Assembly (NCBI RefSeq): GCF_900103985.1
Contig: NZ_FNIE01000004.1
Span: 248,001-312,000, forward strand
Reading direction: 5' to 3'
Length of the DNA stretch: 64,000 bases
From: Actinacidiphila guanduensis
Lineage (GTDB): Bacteria; Actinomycetota; Actinomycetes; Streptomycetales; Streptomycetaceae
Part shown: positions 49,305-58,100 of the stretch, one piece after another
How the letters are laid out: each line of letters begins with the position of its first letter
Numbering within the stretch: the first letter of the stretch is position 1
The notes under the pieces: generated by a model
Told to the model about the DNA's origin: nothing
The model's database searches: none
The model's input: the letters and a program-made list of their open reading frames with translations, nothing else
Program-made: the position numbers and the translations under genes

Positions 49305-49686
49305 TCTTCCTGTCGAGGTGGTGCCGGGACGAGCGGATCGTGCGGGCCGCCGGGACGAGCGGTCGTGCGGGAGCCGGCGCGCAAGCGGGCTCCGGGGCGC
49401 ACCGGGTGCGGGGGCTGCCCGGTCGGCAGGGCCGTGCGGGCGCCGGGGCGGACGTGTGGAGGGTTCCGGGTGTGCGGGGGCATGGCGGGTGCGGGCCGCC
49501 GCCCGTCGTCGCGGGCGGCCGCTTCCACCGACGCTAGGCGCACCCGATTCGGAGACGGTATGGCGGCGGTATGGCCCGGGTATGGCGGCCGTTCAGCGGT
49601 ACGGATGTGCCGCCGCGGTCCGCCGGGGCTCCCCCGCTCCCGTCCCGGACCCGCCTCGCTTCCGCCGCCGCGCCGGCCGGTCCCCG
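49305..49686. other. Promoter region of the exporter/regulator operon
   Basis: A 382-bp gap between the ABC gene start and the dioxygenase stop. No gene is visible. It contains three phased direct repeats (49557-49586) and, on the minus strand, a possible -10 (TAGCGT near 49531-49536), which would give a leader of about 225 bases. Confidence 0.5.
49557..49586 (-). promoter_or_regulatory. Three phased GGTATGGC direct repeats (activator-site-like)
   Basis: GGTATGGC occurs at 49557, 49568 and 49579, exactly 11 bp apart; it reads GCCATACC on the transcribed strand. Direct repeats with 11-bp phasing are the binding pattern of Streptomyces SARP-type and similar activators. A TAGCGT hexamer follows about 20 bases downstream on the minus strand. 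Confidence 0.55.
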
Positions 49687-50673
49687 TCAGTCGAGGACGG
49701 CCCCGTTGCCGGGGCGGCTGGCGCGGGTGCGCCGGTGGTCGAGGTGGACGAAGACGCGGTGCAGCCAGCGGTCGGTGCCGTCGTAGCGCGGTGTGAAGGC
49801 GACCCGGCCGTGCACGACGAGCCGGTTGTCGACGAAGACCATGTCGCCCGGGCGCAGCACCACGTCCGCGCGCACCGCCCACAGCGCCTCGCGCAGCTGC
49901 GCCAGCGCCTTCTGCGCGCCCTCGTCCAGGGCGCGGGTGGCGTGGAAGTCCACCCGCAGGTCGGGGTCCTCGGGCGCGCCGGAAAGGACGGGGTGCGGGC
50001 GCGAGAGGCCCGCGCCGGCGAAGGAGGGCGGGGCCTCGGTGAGGTAGCGCGCCTCGCGCAGGGCGGCCGCGCAGCCCTCGTCCATCAGCGGCAGGGCCCG
50101 GCGGATGCTCGCGACCTGGGTGCCGACCTGGTCCTCGTGCGCGGGCCGCAGGCACAGCAGGCCGACGTAGTCGGGGCGGTGGGGGTGGAAGGCGTTCTCG
50201 GTGTGGAACTCCAGCCGCACCGAGCCGCCGTTGCTCTGCGAGCCGGCGAGCGCGGGCACGGGCACCACGTTCTGCACCAGCGCGCCGTGCTTCTCCTCGC
50301 GGTAGGCGATCACCGCGCCCAGCTCGGCGCCCAGCAGCACCGCGAGGGCGGCGGGCACGGTGGCGGCACGCTCCACGGACTCCGGGACGGCCGGGGTGGG
50401 CGGCAGGGCGGCGGGCACGGGCAGGTTGCCGACGGTGAACGTGCCCTCGGGGCCGGGGTCGTGGCGGAAGGACCGCAGGGCGGCGGCGAGCCGGGGTGGC
50501 AGCCGGCCGCCGGCGTCGCGGGCCTGCCGCTGCCATCCGGGGTCGTCCACGAGGGCCGGCCCGGCGAGGCCGTCGGCCAGCGCCTGCAGTCCGGCCCGCT
50601 CGGGCGCGGTGAGCCGCACCGCGAGGACGTCCGTGTCGGAGCCGGTGTTCGTGCGCGCCATCGCTGAGGTCAC
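49687..50673 (-). CDS. Fe(II)/2-oxoglutarate dioxygenase (AsnO/VioC-like amino acid beta-hydroxylase)
   Basis: A 328-residue enzyme of the clavaminate-synthase-like/TauD fold. The iron ligands are His157-x-Glu159 in EFHTENAFHPHRPDYVGLLCLR and the distal His288 in NRLVVHGRV; the Arg that binds 2-oxoglutarate is in DRWLHRVFVHLD. This subgroup (AsnO, VioC, OrfP) hydroxylates the beta-carbon of free Asn or Arg using an HxE rather than HxD triad. The cluster has an A domain with an Asn-like code, so Asn or a close relative is the best prediction. The start is a GTG at 50673 with AGAGG five bases upstream. Confidence 0.85.
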   Translation of the reverse strand: MTSAMARTNTGSDTDVLAVRLTAPERAGLQALADGLAGPALVDDPGWQRQARDAGGRLPPRLAAALRSFRHDPGPEGTFTVGNLPVPAALPPTPAVPESVERAATVPAALAVLLGAELGAVIAYREEKHGALVQNVVPVPALAGSQSNGGSVRLEFHTENAFHPHRPDYVGLLCLRPAHEDQVGTQVASIRRALPLMDEGCAAALREARYLTEAPPSFAGAGLSRPHPVLSGAPEDPDLRVDFHATRALDEGAQKALAQLREALWAVRADVVLRPGDMVFVDNRLVVHGRVAFTPRYDGTDRWLHRVFVHLDHRRTRASRPGNGAVLD

Positions 50674-50705
50674 GACTGCCTCTCTCGTCCGCGAATTCCG
50701 AATGG

Positions 50706-50717
50706 CGAGTGCACTCG
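50706..50717. promoter_or_regulatory. 12-bp palindrome upstream of the dioxygenase
   Basis: A perfect palindrome CGAGTGCACTCG lies 33 bp upstream of the dioxygenase start in the divergent promoter. It is a candidate operator; no second copy was found in the cluster. Confidence 0.35.
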
Positions 50718-50791
50718 TCCGCGCTCATCGCCGATTCGACGACCGAGGGCGAGTCTTTCCGGCCGCGGATACGAACTCCAGGCAGGGCACC

Positions 50792-50823
50792 GGCAATTGC
50801 CCTTTCGGCTATTTGCCTGCCGG
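50792..50823. promoter_or_regulatory. Candidate pathway operator in the dioxygenase / NRPS divergent promoter
   Basis: GGCAATTGCCC (50792-50802) and TGCCTGCCGG (50814-50823). The first differs by one base from GGCAACTGCCC at 41358 and the second is the inverse of CCGGCAGGCA at 41377. It lies 71-102 bp upstream of the NRPS operon start. Confidence 0.5.
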
Positions 50824-50893
50824 ATGCCTGTTCCGCGGCGGGCCGATACGTGGAGGATTTCCGGCACGCTCGATTCAAGAGACGGAGCCCGCC

Positions 50894-51928
50894 GTGCACC
50901 CGAAGATCCCGGATCGGACAGCCCTTTCCTGCCTTGCTGTCGAGCAGTTGGTGGGCGAGGTGTGGAGCGCGCGTTTCGGCCGGGCGGTGACGCCCTACGA
51001 CGACTTCTTCGACCTCGGCGGCGACTCGCTCACCGTCGTGGAGGTCACCGCCGAACTGCGCGAGCGCGGCCTGCCGGTGCGCAGTTCGGCCGCGCTGCGG
51101 CATCCGACGCCCGCCCGGCTCGCCGAGCACCTCACGCCGCCGCGCCCGGTGCGCCCTGCCGCCCTCGACCCGGGCCCGCTGCCCGCGCCCGCCCCCGGCG
51201 GCGGCCCGCTGCGGGCGCTGCCGATCGCGGCCGGCGACGAGGGCGGGCCGCTGCACGTGGTGCACTCCGAGAGCCATGTGCGGGCCGAGCGCGAGGCGGT
51301 GGCCGCCTGGGCGCAGGGGCGGGCGGCCTTCGGCTTCCCGCTGCCGGGCGCGGGGGGCACCGTGGAGGACCTGGCCGAGCGGCTGCTGCCGGCGCTGCGC
51401 GCGCACCCGCCGCAGGGCCCCTACCGGCTGCTCGGCTTCGGCCACGGTGCCGTGGTCGCCCTGGAGGCGGCCCGGCGGCTGCGGGCGGAGGGCGCCGAGG
51501 TGGCGCTGCTGGCGCTGCTCGCCCCGCCGCCCGCCGCAGACGAACCCACCCCGGACGCCGAGGAGTTGCTGACCGCGAGACTCGCGGACCTCGCGGGGCG
51601 GTTCGCCCTGGAGGGCGGGGAGAGCGCGGCCGAGGTGCACGCCCGCTTCCGCGCGGCCGGCTGGTACGAGGACGCGGCGCCCGCCGACCTCGCCGCGCTG
51701 CAGGCGGGCTGGGCGCGCCTGGCGCACGCGGTCGCCCGGTACGGCCATCCGCCGTACGAGGGGCGGGCGTTGCTCGTCGCCGACGGCCTGGGCCGGATTC
51801 CGGTCGAGGCCGCGCTGAGCGGCGCCGAGGCGCGGGCGCACCGGCTCGGGCACGGGCTGCGCTCCCCGCTGGCGCTGCTGCGCGACCCCGGGACCGCGGA
51901 GACGATGAGGAAGGCGCTGCGCCCATGA
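50894..51928 (+). CDS. NRPS PCP-thioesterase didomain with Ser-to-Gly nucleophile change
   Basis: A 344-residue protein. The carrier domain is at about 8-82 with Ser45 in FFDLGGDSLTVVE; a thioesterase-like alpha/beta hydrolase domain is at about 105-340. The nucleophile elbow reads GFGHG (181-185), so the catalytic Ser is Gly183; the later GHG segment may keep the His. The TE is therefore not expected to hydrolyse or cyclise by itself and may serve as a docking or binding domain. It is the first gene of the plus-strand NRPS operon; GTG at 50894 with GGAG six bases upstream. It overlaps the next TE gene by 4 bp. Confidence 0.82.
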   Translation: MHPKIPDRTALSCLAVEQLVGEVWSARFGRAVTPYDDFFDLGGDSLTVVEVTAELRERGLPVRSSAALRHPTPARLAEHLTPPRPVRPAALDPGPLPAPAPGGGPLRALPIAAGDEGGPLHVVHSESHVRAEREAVAAWAQGRAAFGFPLPGAGGTVEDLAERLLPALRAHPPQGPYRLLGFGHGAVVALEAARRLRAEGAEVALLALLAPPPAADEPTPDAEELLTARLADLAGRFALEGGESAAEVHARFRAAGWYEDAAPADLAALQAGWARLAHAVARYGHPPYEGRALLVADGLGRIPVEAALSGAEARAHRLGHGLRSPLALLRDPGTAETMRKALRP

Positions 51929-52698
51929 CCGCCCACCCCGCCCACCCCGCCGCCGACCGCTGGATCGCCCGGCTGCGGACCGCCGCGCCCGCCCGGCTGC
52001 GGCTGCTGTGCGTGCCCCATGTCGGCGCGGGCGCCGCCGCGTTCCGCCCGTGGCTGGCCCATCTGCCCGAGGGCGTCGAGCTGTGCGCGGTGCGCGCCCC
52101 GGGCCGCGAGAACCGGCTGGGCGAACCACTGCTCACCGATCCGCGGGCGCTGCTGGACGCGCTGGAGCCGCGGGTCGCCGCGCTGCGGGAGGTGCCGCTC
52201 GTCGTGGTCGGGCACTGCTCGGGCAGCGTGCTCGCCTACGAGTTGGCCCGGCGTCTGGCCGCCGCGGGCGCTCCCCCGCACGCCTTGGTGCTCTCCTCCG
52301 CCGAGGGACCGCGGGCGCGGGTGGTGGAGGACCCGCCGCTGCACCGGCTACCGCGGGCCGAACTGCTCGCCCGGGTCGTGAAGTACGGCGGGATGGCCGC
52401 CCAAGTCCTCGACGACGCCGACCTGATGGCGATGTTCGAGCGCATCCTGCGCGCGGACTACCAGCTCGTGGAGACCCTGGCCTACTCCCCCGGCGCACCG
52501 CTCGACCTGCCGCTGACCGTCATCGGCGGCCTGCGTGACGAGTTCGTGGCCGCGGCCGCGATGGCCGCCTGGAGCACCGAGACCACCCGGGGGTTCACCT
52601 TGCACCTGCTGGACGCCGCGCACTACGTACTGGAGCCCGCGGGGCCGCTGATGGGCAGGATCGCCGGCGAGCTGCTGGAGAGCGGGGCCGGCCGGTGA
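51925..52698 (+). CDS. Stand-alone thioesterase with Cys nucleophile
   Basis: A 257-residue type II-like thioesterase of the GrsT family. The elbow is GHCSG (96-100) where the family has GHSxG, so the nucleophile is Cys98; Asp205 (GGLRDEFV) and His233 (AAHYVLEP) complete the triad. Cys-type thioesterase domains are known from obafluorin and sulfazecin assembly, where they close strained beta-lactone or beta-lactam rings; ordinary editing TEs use Ser. Its position next to a dead TE domain suggests it supplies product release in trans. 4-bp overlaps at both ends. Confidence 0.85.
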   Translation: MTAHPAHPAADRWIARLRTAAPARLRLLCVPHVGAGAAAFRPWLAHLPEGVELCAVRAPGRENRLGEPLLTDPRALLDALEPRVAALREVPLVVVGHCSGSVLAYELARRLAAAGAPPHALVLSSAEGPRARVVEDPPLHRLPRAELLARVVKYGGMAAQVLDDADLMAMFERILRADYQLVETLAYSPGAPLDLPLTVIGGLRDEFVAAAAMAAWSTETTRGFTLHLLDAAHYVLEPAGPLMGRIAGELLESGAGR

Positions 52699-54851
52699 GC
52701 GCCGGGGACTTCCGGCTGCCGAGCGCCTGGCGTGCGGCCGACGCCCTCGGCGCGCCTGCGCGCCGAAGCGAGGCCCACTTCGCCGACATCGCCCCGGAGT
52801 TGGACGCGCTGGCGAAGGCCGCCGGCTGCGAGCGGCCGGCGGTGCTACTGGCCGCGCACGCCAAGGTGCTCAACACCCTGGTCGAGGAGGCGGAGTTCGC
52901 CACCGATCTGCTGGACGCGGCCGGCGACGTACGGCGGGTGACACTGGACCCGGGAGCCGCCGCCACCTGGCGGGAGCTGGCCACGCTGGCGGCCGGCGCT
53001 CTTCCGGGTGCCCCCGCCGGGCCCCGCGAGGAAGCGGGCGACCCACTGCACGCCGACCACGCGGTCTTCGTCGCCGAACCGTGCGAACCCGGCGCCGCTG
53101 ATGGCGCGTCGGGCGCCGCACATGTCCACGGACTGCGGGTGGAGGCACACGACGGCGTCCTGACCCTGCGGACCGGGGGCTTCCTCGACGCCGGACGGCT
53201 GGAGCGGCTGGCCGGCATGTACCGGGGGGTGCTGGCGGCGATGGCCGCGGGACCCGACGGGGACGCGGTGGCCGCGGTGCTCGCCGCCGGGGAGCGCGAC
53301 GACGTGCTGCGCCGGTGGGCCGCGGGCCGCACCGTGGAGCGCGACGTCGCCGGCGTGCTCGACCTGTTCGCCGCCCAGGCCGCCCGTACACCGGGCGCCC
53401 CCGCGGTCCGCGCGGACGGCACCACCCTCACCTACCGCGAACTCGACGCTCGCTCCAGCCGGTTGGCCCACCACCTGCTCGCGCGGGGGGCGGGCGGCGG
53501 GGTGCCGGTCGGGGTGTGCCTGCGCCGCGGGCCCGACCTGCTGCCGGCCCTGCTCGCGGTGTGGAAGTGCGGGGCGCCCTACCTGCCGCTCGACCCGGAC
53601 CTGCCCGTCGCACGGCTGCGCCGGATGGCGGCGGCCGCGGGCTGCGCGCTGACCGTCACCCGCGCCGAGCACCTGCCGCTGCTGGACCCCGAGGGCGCGC
53701 GGCCGGTGGTGCTGGACCGCGAGCAGGCCGCGATCGAGGCCGCGCCCGACGTACCGCCGGGGACGCGCGGCGGCCCGGCCGACGTCGCCTACGTCATCTA
53801 CACCTCGGGCTCGACCGGCGACCCCAAGGGCGTGCTGGTGCACCACGCCGGTCTCGCCAACTACGTGCTGTGGACCGCCCTGGAGTACGCCGCGCGCGGC
53901 ACCGGCGGCTCCCCGCACTTCAGCTCGATCGGCTTCGACCTCGGCGTGCCGAGCCTGTTCGCGCCCCTCGTGGTCGGCCAGCGGGTGGACCTGCTGCCCG
54001 ACCCGCTGGACCCGGCGGACCTGGGCGCGCTGCTCGTCGAGGGCGCCCCGTACAGCTTCGTGAAGATGACGCCTGGGCACCTGAACCTGCTCAGCACCGA
54101 TCTGGAGCCGGCCGAGGCACGCGGCCTGGCCGGGCTCGCCATCGCCGCGGGCGACGCCTTCCCGGTCGAACTGGCCCGCCGCTGGGACCGGCTGGCCGGC
54201 CCGGGCGGCACCCCGGTGGCCACCGAGTACGGCCCGACGGAGATCACCGTCGGCAACTCCGGCCAGCTGGTCACCCGGCTCGGCGACGACGGCCTCGTGC
54301 CGCTCGGCCTGCCGATCCCCAACACCACGATGTACGTGCTGGACGACCGCCTCGAACCGGTGCCCGAGGGCGTGCCCGGCGAGGTGTGCGTGGGCGGCGC
54401 GGGGGTCGCCCACGGCTACCTCGGCGCCCCGGCCCGCACCGCCGAGCGGTTCGTCCCCGACCCCTACGGCCCGCCCGGCGCCCGGCTGTACCGCACGGGG
54501 GACCGCGGGCGGTGGCGCGGCGGGCGGCTGGAGTTCCTCGGCCGCACCGACCACCAGGTGAAGATCCGGGGCCACCGGGTCGAGCCGGGCGAGGTGCGCG
54601 CGGTGCTCCAGCGCAGGCCCGAGGTGGCCGACGCGGTGGTGGTCGCCCGCCAGGCCCCCTCGGGGGCGCAGCAGTTGGCCGCCTTCGTGGTGCCCGCGCC
54701 CGGGGCGGCCCCCGACCCGGCGCGGTTGCGGGCCGCCCTGGCGCGCGAGCTGCCCCCGTACATGGTGCCCGCCGAGATCGTCACGGTCGCGGAGATCCCG
54801 CTGACCGCCAACGGCAAGGCCGACACCCGCGCGCTGCTGGCCCGCGCGTGA
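52695..54851 (+). CDS. NRPS adenylation protein (Asn-like code) with condensation-domain remnant
   Basis: A 718-residue protein. Residues 25-200 resemble only the second half of a condensation domain (AVLLAAHAKVLNTLVEEAEF, HVHGLRVEAHDGVLTLRTGG) with no HHxxxDG motif. Residues 220-718 are a complete A domain: YTSGSTGDPKG (A3), EYGPTE (A5), YRTGDRG (A7), NGK (A10). Reading the pocket by hand gives D-L-P-K-I-A-E-V-G-K, closest to Asn codes such as D-L-T-K-L-G-E-V-G-K. No carrier domain follows, so it must load a PCP in trans, possibly the PCP-TE two genes upstream. Substrate prediction: Asn or hydroxy-Asn. GTG start overlaps the TE gene. Confidence 0.85.
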   Translation: MSAGDFRLPSAWRAADALGAPARRSEAHFADIAPELDALAKAAGCERPAVLLAAHAKVLNTLVEEAEFATDLLDAAGDVRRVTLDPGAAATWRELATLAAGALPGAPAGPREEAGDPLHADHAVFVAEPCEPGAADGASGAAHVHGLRVEAHDGVLTLRTGGFLDAGRLERLAGMYRGVLAAMAAGPDGDAVAAVLAAGERDDVLRRWAAGRTVERDVAGVLDLFAAQAARTPGAPAVRADGTTLTYRELDARSSRLAHHLLARGAGGGVPVGVCLRRGPDLLPALLAVWKCGAPYLPLDPDLPVARLRRMAAAAGCALTVTRAEHLPLLDPEGARPVVLDREQAAIEAAPDVPPGTRGGPADVAYVIYTSGSTGDPKGVLVHHAGLANYVLWTALEYAARGTGGSPHFSSIGFDLGVPSLFAPLVVGQRVDLLPDPLDPADLGALLVEGAPYSFVKMTPGHLNLLSTDLEPAEARGLAGLAIAAGDAFPVELARRWDRLAGPGGTPVATEYGPTEITVGNSGQLVTRLGDDGLVPLGLPIPNTTMYVLDDRLEPVPEGVPGEVCVGGAGVAHGYLGAPARTAERFVPDPYGPPGARLYRTGDRGRWRGGRLEFLGRTDHQVKIRGHRVEPGEVRAVLQRRPEVADAVVVARQAPSGAQQLAAFVVPAPGAAPDPARLRAALARELPPYMVPAEIVTVAEIPLTANGKADTRALLARA

Positions 54852-54901
54852 GCGGCGCCCCCCTTCCCCACGGATGCCAAGCCCCAGGAGAGCAGGACCC
54901 G

Positions 54902-55111
54902 GTGAGCGAATCGGCTGCGGACAGGACGTACCAAGTGGTGGTCAACGACGAGGAGCAGTTCTCCCTGTGGGACGCGCGGCGCGAGCCGCCCGCGGGCTGG
55001 CGCCCCAGCGGCTTCAGCGGCGGCCGCGAGCAGTGCCTGGAGCACATCGCGGGCGTCTGGAAGGACATCCGCCCGTGCAGCGCGCGGCCGTCCGCGGACG
55101 GGCGGCGGTAG
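54902..55111 (+). CDS. MbtH-like protein
   Basis: A 69-residue MbtH-family protein with NDEEQFSLWDA, PAGW and EQCLEHIAGVWKDIRPCS containing the conserved Trp residues. It binds adenylation domains and helps their folding and activity; the neighbours on both sides encode A domains. GTG start at 54902; the next NRPS starts 3 bp after its stop. Confidence 0.93.
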   Translation: MSESAADRTYQVVVNDEEQFSLWDARREPPAGWRPSGFSGGREQCLEHIAGVWKDIRPCSARPSADGRR

Positions 55112-55114
55112 CCG

Positions 55115-58100
55115 GTGGACACCCTGCTGCCGCCCCTGGGGCCCGCGCTGCTGCCGGGGCTGTTCCTCGCCCGGGCCGCCGCGCACCCCGACGCGCCCGC
55201 CGTCCTCGCGCCTTCCGGCGCGCTCTCCTACGGCGAGTTGGAGGACTCGGCCCGCCGGATCGCGGGCGCCCTCGGCGGGATGGGCGCCGGCCGCGAGTCC
55301 GTGGTGGCCCTCCTCGTGCCGCCCGGCCCGGACCTGGTGGCCGCGCTGCTGGGCATCTGGCTGGCCGGCGCCTGCTACCTCCCGCTCGACCCCTTCGCGC
55401 CGCCCGCCCGGCAGCGCGAGACGGTCCTCGCGGCCGGCGCGCGGGCCGTCGTGGTGGACGAGGTCCCCGGCCACGACCTGGGCGCGCCCGCCCACCCGGT
55501 GGCCGAACTGCTGGCCGTCGGCGACCCGCGGACCCCGGCGCTGCCCACCGGCGAGCGCCAGGCCGCGTATGTGATCTTCACCTCGGGCTCCACGGGCACG
55601 CCCAAGGGCGTCGTCGTCGAGCACGCGGGGATCGCCCACCGGGTGCTGTGGGGGGTGGAGGCGCTGGGGCTGACCCCGCGCGACCGGGTACTGCAGAAGA
55701 CGCCGCTGACCTTCGACGCGGCCGGCTGGGAGCTGTTCGGCCCGCTGGTGTGCGGGGCCCCGGTCGTCTACGGCCGCCCCGGCGCGGGCCGCGACCCGGC
55801 CGAACTCGCCGCCTCCCTGCGCGAGCAGCGCGCCACGGTGGTGCAGGTCGTCCCCACGATGCTGCGCCTGCTGGCCGCCGAGCCCGAGCTGTCGGCCTGC
55901 ACCGAGCTGCGGACGGTCTGCTCGGCGGGCGAGCCGCTGGGCGCGGAGCTGTGCCGCCGGGTCCTGGACCGGGTGGACGTCGAGATCTGGAACACCTACG
56001 GCCCCACCGAGTGCTCGATCGACGCCCTGGCCCACCGCTACGACCCCGCACAGACCGCGGGCCCGGTCCCGATCGGCCGCCCGCTCGGCCGGTCCCGGGT
56101 GGTGGCGGTGCCGGTGGGGAGCGAGGTCGGGGGCGAGGGAGACGCGGCGTGCGACAGTGGAGCCGCGGAGGCGGCGCGGGACGCGGGGCATGCCGGTGCC
56201 GCTGGGGATACCGGTGCCACCCGCCCGACGGGGGCCCTCTCGGGGGACGCGGCGGGCTTCCCCGGCCCCGCCGGAGCCGATCGGCTCTACGAGCTGTACC
56301 TGGGCGGGCCCGGGGTCGCGCGCGGCTACCACGGGGACCCGGTGCGGACCGCCGAGCGGTTCGTGCCCGATCCCGAAGGGCCGCCCGGGGCGCGGATGTT
56401 CCGCACCGGGGACCTCGTGCGCAGGCGCCCGGACGGGGGGTACGAGTTCGCCGGGCGGGCCGACCAGCAGGTGAAGGTGAACGGGGTCCGGGTCGAGCCC
56501 GGCGAGGTGGAGGCCGCGCTGGAGGCCCACCCCGCGGTGGTGGCGGCGGCCGTGCGCGCGGTGGAGGGACCCGGCGGCATCCGCCGGCTCGCCGCTTGGG
56601 CGGTCGTCTCGGCGCCCGGCACCGCGGCGGCGCTGCCCGCGTACCTGCGGGACCGGCTGCCGCCCGCGCTGGTGCCCGCGGTCGTCACCGAGGTGGCCGC
56701 GCTGCCCCGTACGAGCAGCGGCAAGACGGACCACCGCCGGCTGCCCGCCCCCGACTGGTCGGGCGCCCCGCGGGCCGGCGCGGGTACCGGCGAGAACGCC
56801 TCGGAGGACGCCGGCGGGCCGACGGCCGAGCAGCGCATGGTGCTGGACGCCTGGCGCACCCTGCTCGGCCTTCCCGCCGCGGACCCGCCCCTCACCCTGG
56901 ACGACGACTTCTTCCGGCTGGGCGGCCACTCCCTCCAGCTCACCCGCCTGGCGGCCCTGTTGGGGCAGGCGTCCGGACGGGACGTCCCCCTGGCCGAGCT
57001 GCACCGGACCGCGACCGTACGCGAGCAGGCGGAGCTGCTGGCCCGCGCGGGGAAGGCCGCGCCGGTGGCCGCGCTCGCCGAGGGGGCCCGGCTGCCGCTG
57101 TCGCACGCGCAGGAGCGGTTCTGGGTGCTGGACCGGATGAACCCGCGCAGCCGGGAGTACCTGCTGCCGATCCTGGTGTGGCTGCCCGCGGAGGTGCCCG
57201 CCGCGGTGGTGGAGGACGCGGTGGAGCGGACGGTGGCCCGGCACGAGGTGCTGCGCACCCGGTACGCGATGGACGGCGAGGGGCTGTTCGCGGTGGTGGA
57301 GCCGCCCGGGCACGTGCCGGTGGTGCTGCGCCGGGTGGACACGTCGCCGGAGCAGGTCGCGGACGCGGTAGCCGAGCAGTTGGGCAGCGGCTTCGACCTG
57401 GCGGCGGCGCCGCTGCTGCGGGCGGCGCTGATCCGGGACGGCGGGGCCGAGCAGTTGCTGCTCGTGGTGTGCCACCACATCGTGGGCGACGGATGGTCCT
57501 CCCACCTGCTGGAGCGCGAACTGCGGGCGAGCGTGGCCGCCTTGGCGGACGGGGGCGTGCCCGACCTGCCCGCACCCGCGGTGCGCTACACCGACGCGGT
57601 TGCCTGGCAGCGCGCGGAGCTGACCGCGGACGTGCTCGCAGACCAACTCGCCTACTGGCGCAAGACGCTGGCGGACGCCCCCGAGCTGGAGCTGCCCGGG
57701 ATGCGGCCGCGTCCCGCGGTCCGCGGCATCGAGGGCGACGCGGTCGTGGTGGACCTGCCCGCCGCATCCGCGGAAGCGCTGCTCGCGCTCGGCCGCCGCG
57801 CGGGCACCACCCCGTACGTGGTGCTGCTGACGCTGTGGGCGGTGGCGCTCGCCCGGACCTCCGGGGCCTGGGACCTCACCGTCGGCACCCCGCACGCGGG
57901 CCGCACCCGTCCCGAACTGCACGACGTGGTGGGGCTGTTCCTCAACACGGTCGTGCTGCGGACCCAGTTGGCCCCCGATGCGACCTTCGCCGAGGCGGTG
58001 GCCGCCGTGGACGGCGTCTGCCGCGAGGCGTTCGCCCGCCACGCCGCGCCCTTCGAGGCGGTGGCCGACGCCGTGCTGCCCGCCCGCGACCCCTCGCGCA

